From Sergeia podlipaevii (taxonomy: Eukaryota > Euglenozoa > Kinetoplastea > Trypanosomatida > Trypanosomatidae): 41,981 bases of DNA. Location of the stretch: positions 1 to 41,981 of the forward strand of contig JASANZ010002072.1 in assembly GCA_030849805.1 (NCBI GenBank). Reading direction: 5' to 3'. The first letter of the stretch is position 1. The number at the start of each line of letters is the position of its first letter. Shown piece by piece: positions 37,332-41,981 of the stretch. A program made the translations under genes and the position numbers. The notes under the pieces are model-generated. The model worked only from the letters and a program-made list of their open reading frames with translations, searched no databases and was not told the DNA's origin.

Positions 37332-37631
37332 CTAAGCCGAATCTGTCACGCTTTGAATAACAATAAGAATAAAATCCTTATCGGGGGCCACCATAATCTC
37401 GTTCTTCTTGCTTCGGATACGCAGAAATGAAAGATCGTTGGTTGGGTCTAGGTCGCGAACGCAGTGACGAGCCTTTGCGGCCAAAGCTGAAATCAAGTGG
37501 GCATACTGATTCTGTACGGCTGTGTCTTCGATCGTGCTGCGGATAGGTGTACCCTCGTTATCAACAACAATGATACCCGTAACGTTAGGGCGTTGGCTAA
37601 TACGCTGAAATGTTTCTTCAATTTCGGACAT
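37332..37631 (-). CDS. DYNLRB: Dynein light chain, roadblock/LC7 type
   Basis: 99 aa, starting [20 protein letters not shown] (ATG at 37629-37631); 11 additional codons are open only from a TTG and are not part of the family. The roadblock/LC7 signature is complete: [18 protein letters not shown], an [20 protein letters not shown] helix, [20 protein letters not shown] and DFILIVIQS. This is very close to animal DYNLRB1/2 in length (96 aa) and motifs. The homodimer binds dynein intermediate chains, here probably both cytoplasmic/IFT dynein and axonemal dynein in a flagellate. It is one of the smallest genes in the array, with long flanks on both sides. Confidence 0.96.
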   Translation of the reverse strand: MSEIEETFQRISQRPNVTGIIVVDNEGTPIRSTIEDTAVQNQYAHLISALAAKARHCVRDLDPTNDLSFLRIRSKKNEIMVAPDKDFILIVIQSVTDSA

Positions 37632-38098
37632 ACTGTAACGTGGCAGCCGAGTTTCTCTATCCAAATGCTGTGTTTAATTTACTTTCTGAACGCGTACACT
37701 AATCCACCGTTTTGGTTGACTATGTTTGATATCTATTTGATACTATTTAAACTTCAAAGAATTAATCACACCAAATAAAAGAAGAGCAGAAAGTGAAAAT
37801 ATAATGAAATAGCTAATCAGTTGAGGTTACACCTAGAAAAGATGGTACCCAATACAGCTCGCCCAAAATTTAATTTACGACTTTCAACAGTGCAAATGAC
37901 AAAAAATTCTATTAGTTCAACATTAATGAAACCAAAGAATATTGCGTAATCTCCTCCCCTACAATTCAAAGCTTCACAACTTAAAATAGCGATCCACACA
38001 AACATGACAACTGCCTTTGTTTTTTTCAACGATAAAAAAAGCAAATAGGGACGCAAAAAAAAAAAAAAATGTCGGGCAAAGCGTCCGTAGTACACCGT
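37632..38098. other. Intergenic region, no gene seen
   Basis: About 465 AT-rich bases, with an A14 run near 38056-38070 (T run on the coding strand) and a purine-rich plus-strand stretch near 37776-37800. The latter is pyrimidine-rich on the coding strand and a possible splice signal for the roadblock gene. A short minus-strand frame at 37817-38095 reads through the T run and is not supported. Confidence 0.5.
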
Positions 38099-39523
38099 TT
38101 AGTCGAGTTTGCTTTTTTGCGGCTTTTTAAATAAAACCTGAATCAGTCGTGCAACTCCCACACAGCTAAAGACAAAAAAGGCGCTAAAAAGGATAAACAT
38201 ATCAAGATTTCTATATTGTATCACATCTGCGGTTCCAACACTGCAAAAAAAATCATTGTTTTCTCTCCCTAAGAATGCAACAAGTTCAACTGTTTCCGTT
38301 GCCTTTTGTGTTCCACCTAAAAGATATCCCAGTCGCTTCAAGTTTCTCACCGAATTTTGAAGTGTGATATTTTGTAGCACTGTCATAATCAAATCAGCTA
38401 GCCCATTTGAGTCGATGCTACTTGAGGCCAATTTCCCAATATCCGCATCCACAATATCACCACAACCTATCGCCCCTTTTCCTTCAAAATACATGCCAAT
38501 CACGGTAGCTTCACCACGAATAGAATCTAAAATGTGATATGATAAGCAATGTGTTAAATATAGACGGACCTTATTGTTTTGAAAAACAGCTCCAGAAGAA
38601 AGCACCATATTGTCTACAACTTTAATCATGGGATCAAACTCAGAAACTTTCATAGGTACTGCACCTTTCCAGAGAATACACATTTTATTTGCACTTGAAA
38701 CATTTGTAACGACCTCAAAGATCCTCCTTGTAGAAAAACTATCCAACATCCATTCAACACCAAGTTCCACATATAAAACACCGTTAGTGCACTTATCTAT
38801 CCACTGTCTCAAAAAAACAGGCACGTCGTTTGCCATCCCTTCATTATTATCGTGAAGAAACCCAACTTTATGAATGTTCGGGCACTGTCCTATACCATTA
38901 TCTATAGGCATCAAGCCCGATGTGATAATATGTCTTTTGGAAAACAGTTCAGAAGCACGTCCGCCGCTAAGACCAGCCTCATTGCGCATCGCGCTGAAAG
39001 TTTCTTGAATCCTCGGTAGATCATCTAAAAATGAAATACCATTCATGAGACGTCTAGGAAAAGGCCATAAAAAGATTGATGGCTTACCCAAGAACTCAGC
39101 AACCACATCGCCCACCACTGTCCCTGAATCCACAATAAAAACTGAAGGATTAAAGTGTCTCAGGCGTTTCAAATTCAAAAGACCGCGCAAAAAAGAAAGA
39201 TTCTCTTCATCCACTTTTCTCTGCATACCATCTCTATCTCCCAAAGCATGAACTTCTGAACGTCCATCCACAAAGTCAGATACATCAACAGATACGCACA
39301 CTCCTCTTGGCATAATTTTCAGGCAATAGGTATATTCACGGTGAGGAACAAACACATCGACAGTGTGCCTTGCTTTCAAAAGTCGGCCAACAATAATGGC
39401 ATGATACTCGAACTCTAAGCTACCGGGTCTAGCAACAACAGCCACGCGCACATCTCCGCACTCTCCAATGCAAGCAATGAACGCGATAATACTAAATAGT
39501 AACAAGATAAATTTAGAAATCAT
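38099..39523 (-). CDS. UGT-like membrane glycosyltransferase homologue
   Basis: 474 aa, ATG at 39521-39523. An N-terminal signal peptide (ISKFILLLFSIIAFIACIG) is followed by a lumenal region. Its layout follows UDP-glycosyltransferases (GT1): VRVAVVARPGSLEFEYHAII at the acceptor end, NGVLYVELGVEWMLDS where UGTs have the VV..SLGS strand, and NNKVRLYLTHCLSYHILDSI in place of the FITHGG.N...EA donor motif. A C-terminal membrane helix (LDMFILFSAFFVFSCVGVA) precedes a short basic tail ending KSKLD, a KxKxx ER-retrieval signal like that of animal UGTs. The THGG glycines are replaced, so donor binding may be altered. The gene is more A/T-rich than its neighbours and is the first one seen in the unit, next to a gene-poor region. 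Confidence 0.78.
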   Translation of the reverse strand: MISKFILLLFSIIAFIACIGECGDVRVAVVARPGSLEFEYHAIIVGRLLKARHTVDVFVPHREYTYCLKIMPRGVCVSVDVSDFVDGRSEVHALGDRDGMQRKVDEENLSFLRGLLNLKRLRHFNPSVFIVDSGTVVGDVVAEFLGKPSIFLWPFPRRLMNGISFLDDLPRIQETFSAMRNEAGLSGGRASELFSKRHIITSGLMPIDNGIGQCPNIHKVGFLHDNNEGMANDVPVFLRQWIDKCTNGVLYVELGVEWMLDSFSTRRIFEVVTNVSSANKMCILWKGAVPMKVSEFDPMIKVVDNMVLSSGAVFQNNKVRLYLTHCLSYHILDSIRGEATVIGMYFEGKGAIGCGDIVDADIGKLASSSIDSNGLADLIMTVLQNITLQNSVRNLKRLGYLLGGTQKATETVELVAFLGRENNDFFCSVGTADVIQYRNLDMFILFSAFFVFSCVGVARLIQVLFKKPQKSKLD

Positions 39524-39703
39524 ATTGGTAACCTAAAATGCAAAAGAATACAAAATGAAAATGGAAATTGCAGCAGAACAGTAGCAAAAAATGCAGATAA
39601 ACCACACAATACAAGCAGCTTTCCCTATTGCTCAAACCCACAACCACAGTATTCCCTGTGCCCAAAAAGAAAGTATTAGTTACCAAAAACATAAAAATAT
39701 CGC
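39524..39703. other. Leader region of the UGT-like gene
   Basis: About 180 AT-rich bases without a gene. A weak pyrimidine-biased stretch on the minus strand (complement of 39540-39590) is the only candidate splice tract. The segment ends at the ambiguous base N at 39704. Confidence 0.4.
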
Positions 39704-39817
39704 NCAACAAGGCCCGCGCCGTGTCACTAGGTCACCAAGAACAGGACTCCATATACAAAACAAAAAAGTAGACAACACACCCCGCTTAAATTAGCTGACT
39801 ATCAACTTGGAGCAGCA

Positions 39818-39905
39818 CCCCCCCCCCTTCCGTCAACACACACCCACAACTCCACAGGTGCACCAACAAATCCTAACAGTCAACAACACCCCCAACAGGG
39901 CACGC
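39818..39905 (-). promoter_or_regulatory. GT-rich segment upstream of the gene array (candidate Pol II start element)
   Basis: The plus strand is almost devoid of G here (C10 run at 39818-39827, then CAACACACACCCACAAC and similar), so the coding strand is G/T-rich. In T. brucei, GT-rich elements at the upstream end of polycistrons can drive directional Pol II initiation. Position and orientation fit, but activity is inference. Confidence 0.3.
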
Positions 39906-40936
39906 CAGGCCACTACGCGAAACAAAGGAGTAAAAAAGTTTCCTTCTCAAATGGAGTTTTATTTATGTGTCACTCCAAGCTCGTAGAGGAGGGTGTCACA
40001 TTTTCGCAGGCATTGTCACCTGTACTGTGCGACTAAGCCGCAAGAAGCCAAAAACCAGCAAGCCCTTCACATTACGGCCAGTCCTTACGAGCGATACGCC
40101 TTTGCTGGCATGGAGGCTCCCGAACACTGCACGCACTGAACCCTAGAAGCGCCAAACTACACAACTGCTACACCTCCTACAACCAAGTCCTGCACGTACA
40201 ACTAGGCATACCAAACCAGTGTCCACTCCCCTTCTCAGGGAACTGCGGTGGGATGACTCCACACGTTAACTGATGAAATAACTGAAGGTAGTCGGCCATA
40301 TGAAAAGCTCATAGCAGGTATTGCAGTTTGCTTCCGCAACATGGAAGTACAGGTTCTTACGTTCTCTGCAAAAGGAGGTACTGGATCTTCACACCAAGTT
40401 GGAATGCCCATCATCCATAAAGGCGGTAAAAAGAAGGGAGAGAGAAAAAGACAAATAAATGAAAGACTCACATCCCTACGAACCTAGGAGCCCGTCCACC
40501 ATAACTCTGGACATATAATCATCAAATAAAATTATTTGTGCTTTCCATTATATTCGTCAATGTTCGCCAGATGAGGCATCAGCTTACAAATTGTCAGGAA
40601 GCCACCACCCTTCCACCTATGTAGAATTCAAGGGACGCTGCCAAGGCATACCAAGGAATGTGTAGGATGGAATAAAAAAGGTTATTGAACACATTTCAAA
40701 AAATTATGTCCAGAAAAAAGGGAGGACCAAGGCAGAAGAAGAGTACAAAATCCCACAAGAAAGGAACTAGAAAACCAATTAACCCACATCCCGTAGATCG
40801 AAGACATAGAAGCACCTTGAAGGAAATCAATGTTCCCTTTGCCCCTCACCTCCATGTCTGCACCCAATTAACACGTTCTTGTTAAAGAATACTAATAGCA
40901 ACTAAATATCACCATTTTTTTTCTTCTAATAGCACC

Positions 40937-41035
40937 GTCCTTTGTGGGGATCGAACCTGGGTCGCCGACGCATGCAAGAAAGGGACCAAAGGCATTTACG
41001 CCTACCACAACCGTAGGTTATGTGGGACTCAGCCA
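40937..41035 (-). other. tRNA-like fragment with A-box and B-box sequences
   Basis: On the minus strand TGGCTGAGTCC (near the A-box consensus TGGCNNAGTGG) is followed 67 nt later by GGTTCGATCCC (B-box consensus). Between them lie CCTACGGTTGTGGTAGG (5-bp stem, 7-nt loop, like an anticodon arm) and TTGCATGCG. The T stem and D stem do not pair, the acceptor ends pair poorly and no T-run terminator follows, so this is not an intact tRNA gene. A decayed tRNA or a tRNA-derived short interspersed element is possible. Confidence 0.35.
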
Positions 41036-41112
41036 TTGGAGAGACAACCCCTAAAACCCCCGAGGTGAACAGTAAAGTTCACCACACTGCCATTTCTAGC
41101 ATGCGTGGCGAC

Positions 41113-41126
41113 CCAGCCGGCGCTGG
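41113..41126. repeat. Short hairpin
   Basis: CCAGC-CGGC-GCTGG: a perfect 5-bp GC-rich stem with a 4-nt loop. Confidence 0.6.
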
Positions 41127-41204
41127 ATCCCCTGTGGCCGCTCTCCAGTTATGGGTGTGAAGCCATTGCAAAGCCTTAGCGACCAACAGGAATGACCTTG
41201 ACTT

Positions 41205-41289
41205 TCCGTTGGCGCAGCTCAGTGAAGTAAAGAAAAAAAGAGTTACCTCATAGTGCTTCCGTCATCGCGAGGTAATGGACGCCAACGGA
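41205..41289. repeat. Nested inverted repeats
   Basis: The outer arms TCCGTTGGCG (41205-41214) and CGCCAACGGA (41280-41289) are perfect 10-bp complements. Inside them TTACCTC (41243-41249) pairs with GAGGTAA (41269-41275). The nested arrangement could form an extended stem in DNA or RNA. Confidence 0.6.
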
Positions 41290-41391
41290 CAGTTTGTTCG
41301 GCCGAGAAGCTCAGGAGCACCTAGTCCTTTGACGTGGTTTCCCGCGTCTACTCTAACCCAGAGTGAGGGCCTCAGTTAGGTACAGTAACAA

Positions 41392-41411
41392 GCGTTATGC
41401 ACCTATAACGC
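41392..41411. repeat. Perfect 7-bp hairpin
   Basis: GCGTTAT-GCACCT-ATAACGC, a 7-bp stem with a 6-nt loop. No T-run follows on either strand, so it is not a typical terminator. Confidence 0.6.
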
Positions 41412-41499
41412 CATGAGGAAAGGCGTGACAGCATCTGTTGTTAATCCACGCCGCCAACTGGCTCTACTTTACCCCCAGAGCCGCAGAAAAATATCACTA

Positions 41500-41640
41500 T
41501 TATTCCCCCAACACACCCTCCCACTGTACTCACACCAACCCAGCCTGCTCGCACAACTAAACAAACCCGCAAACTACCACGAGCGAGCCAAACCGCACCA
41601 ACAATACAATCGCTCCACCCACAGTACCCTCTTAAGCACC
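41500..41640 (-). promoter_or_regulatory. Second GT-rich (coding strand) segment
   Basis: The plus strand is A/C-rich with very few G (CCCCCAACACACCCTCCCAC, then CAACTAAACAAACCCGCAAA and similar). On the coding strand it is G/T-rich, like the segment at 39818-39905 and in the same orientation relative to the gene array. A start-region role is inferred by analogy with T. brucei. Confidence 0.3.
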
Positions 41641-41882
41641 AACAACTACTATTCCGCAAAACATATGAAGATCCCAAGAGCTCCTGTTAGCACTACCATA
41701 AGTGATCTACAGCAGGCTCACAGCCAACCCATCGGTCACTCCTCTACACACGGCTTGCTATCCATTATGCCACAACTGCACACCTACCCAAAATGCGCAA
41801 CCAAAGCATCCCCGCGCCCCTGGCGGCGGCCGGTGTGGCTCTGGACGCCTGTCCCCGAAACGCCCGCCCAGACAATCAGGGT

Positions 41883-41981
41883 CCTGGGCACGGTCGCAAG
41901 GGGTCCTCGTCATGGGTCCCGGTTGGCTGGCATGCGACCGCGGGGCCTGGGCATGGTCGCAAGGGGTCCTCGTCACGGGTC
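41883..41981. repeat. 63-bp GC-rich tandem repeat, truncated by the window end
   Basis: The unit at 41883-41945 begins CCTGGGCACGGTCGCAAGGG. The next copy starts at 41946 and matches at 34 of 36 visible positions. Each unit contains an internal inverted repeat CGGTCGCA / TGCGACCG (41891-41898 and 41933-41940). The period equals 21 codons, so any frame stays open through it: the minus strand encodes repeats with MTRTPCD. It could be a satellite array or the edge of a repeat-containing gene. Confidence 0.7.

Larger units (their letters stand above)
39704..41981. other. Gene-poor right flank: possible transcription start region or repeat-rich/subtelomeric DNA
   Basis: 2.28 kb with no convincing gene on either strand; the longest frames (60-80 codons) have no family features. 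It begins at an N and is compositionally different from the array: richer in C and A on the plus strand (G and T on the coding strand), with hairpins, tRNA-like boxes and, from about 41805, very GC-rich sequence. No TTAGGG telomere repeats are present. I see no complete retroelement, although a decayed one cannot be excluded. Confidence 0.5.

Noticed and set aside
39818..39827. Telomere or telomeric repeat
   Set aside because: The G-rich strand here is a G10 run and GT-rich DNA; no TTAGGG tandem is present anywhere in the window.
40235..40471. Possible degenerate protein-coding fragment on the minus strand in the right flank
   Set aside because: 78 codons, no recognisable motif and no support from neighbouring frames. 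A decayed retroelement remains conceivable but cannot be shown by eye.
40937..41035. Functional tRNA gene
   Set aside because: A and B boxes are present but T, D and acceptor stems do not pair, the spacing between boxes is long and no T-run terminator follows. Kept only as a tRNA-like fragment.
1..41981. CRISPR array, bacterial operon or prophage elements
   Set aside because: No spaced direct repeats, ribosome-binding sites or phage genes. Gene families (CK2, RPL26, PMS1, RCL1, roadblock) and gap structure are eukaryotic and trypanosomatid-like.

Overview
The window looks like nuclear DNA of a trypanosomatid, most probably a Trypanosoma species. All 16 convincing genes lie on the minus strand. 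None shows an intron. They are separated by 0.3-1 kb gaps full of homopolymers, dinucleotide repeats and pyrimidine-rich tracts (on the coding strand) followed by AG. This is the arrangement expected of a polycistronic transcription unit processed by spliced-leader trans-splicing and polyadenylation. Gene content agrees: a trypanosomatid-type metacaspase, CK2 alpha, ribosomal protein L26 (uL24), RCL1, PMS1, a USP7-like deubiquitinase, a roadblock dynein light chain and a CEP131/AZI1-like protein. The species cannot be fixed from sequence alone.

In transcription order (right to left) the genes are: a UGT-like membrane glycosyltransferase homologue (38099-39523), roadblock/LC7 (37332-37631), a USP7-like protease (33364-36894), CK2 alpha (31712-32785), a membrane-anchored cyclophilin-like protein (29873-31105), RCL1 (28323-29411), a leucine-rich-repeat/coiled-coil protein (26640-27803), a four-helix membrane protein (25433-26248), RPL26 (24703-25134), PMS1 (21753-24236), CEP131-like (19506-21437), an unknown helical protein (18073-19029), a degenerate EF-hand protein ending in a CaaX box (16197-17717), a giant neurobeachin-like protein without a BEACH domain (9914-15610), a polytopic membrane protein (6098-8869), an alpha-helical solenoid protein (3080-5368), a type II membrane protein that may be a glycosyltransferase (734-2440), and the 5' end of a metacaspase (1-267). 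As is normal in trypanosomatids, neighbours are functionally unrelated. They cover ribosome biogenesis (RCL1, L26), DNA repair (PMS1), cilium/dynein (CEP131-like, roadblock), signalling (CK2, prenylated EF-hand protein) and protein turnover (USP7).

The right 2.45 kb (39524-41981) is different. It has no convincing gene, changes composition next to a single N at 39704, and contains stretches that are G/T-rich on the coding strand upstream of the whole gene array. It also carries tRNA-like A- and B-box remnants, several short hairpins, and a very GC-rich edge with a 63-bp tandem repeat. This may be the upstream boundary (transcription start region) of the polycistron or the beginning of a repetitive/subtelomeric domain. 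The N leaves open an assembly join.

Start codons were re-chosen as the first ATG compatible with a plausible trans-splice acceptor. Several longest open frames begin at TTG/GTG or run back through poly-pyrimidine tracts, so their extra N-terminal residues were discarded.
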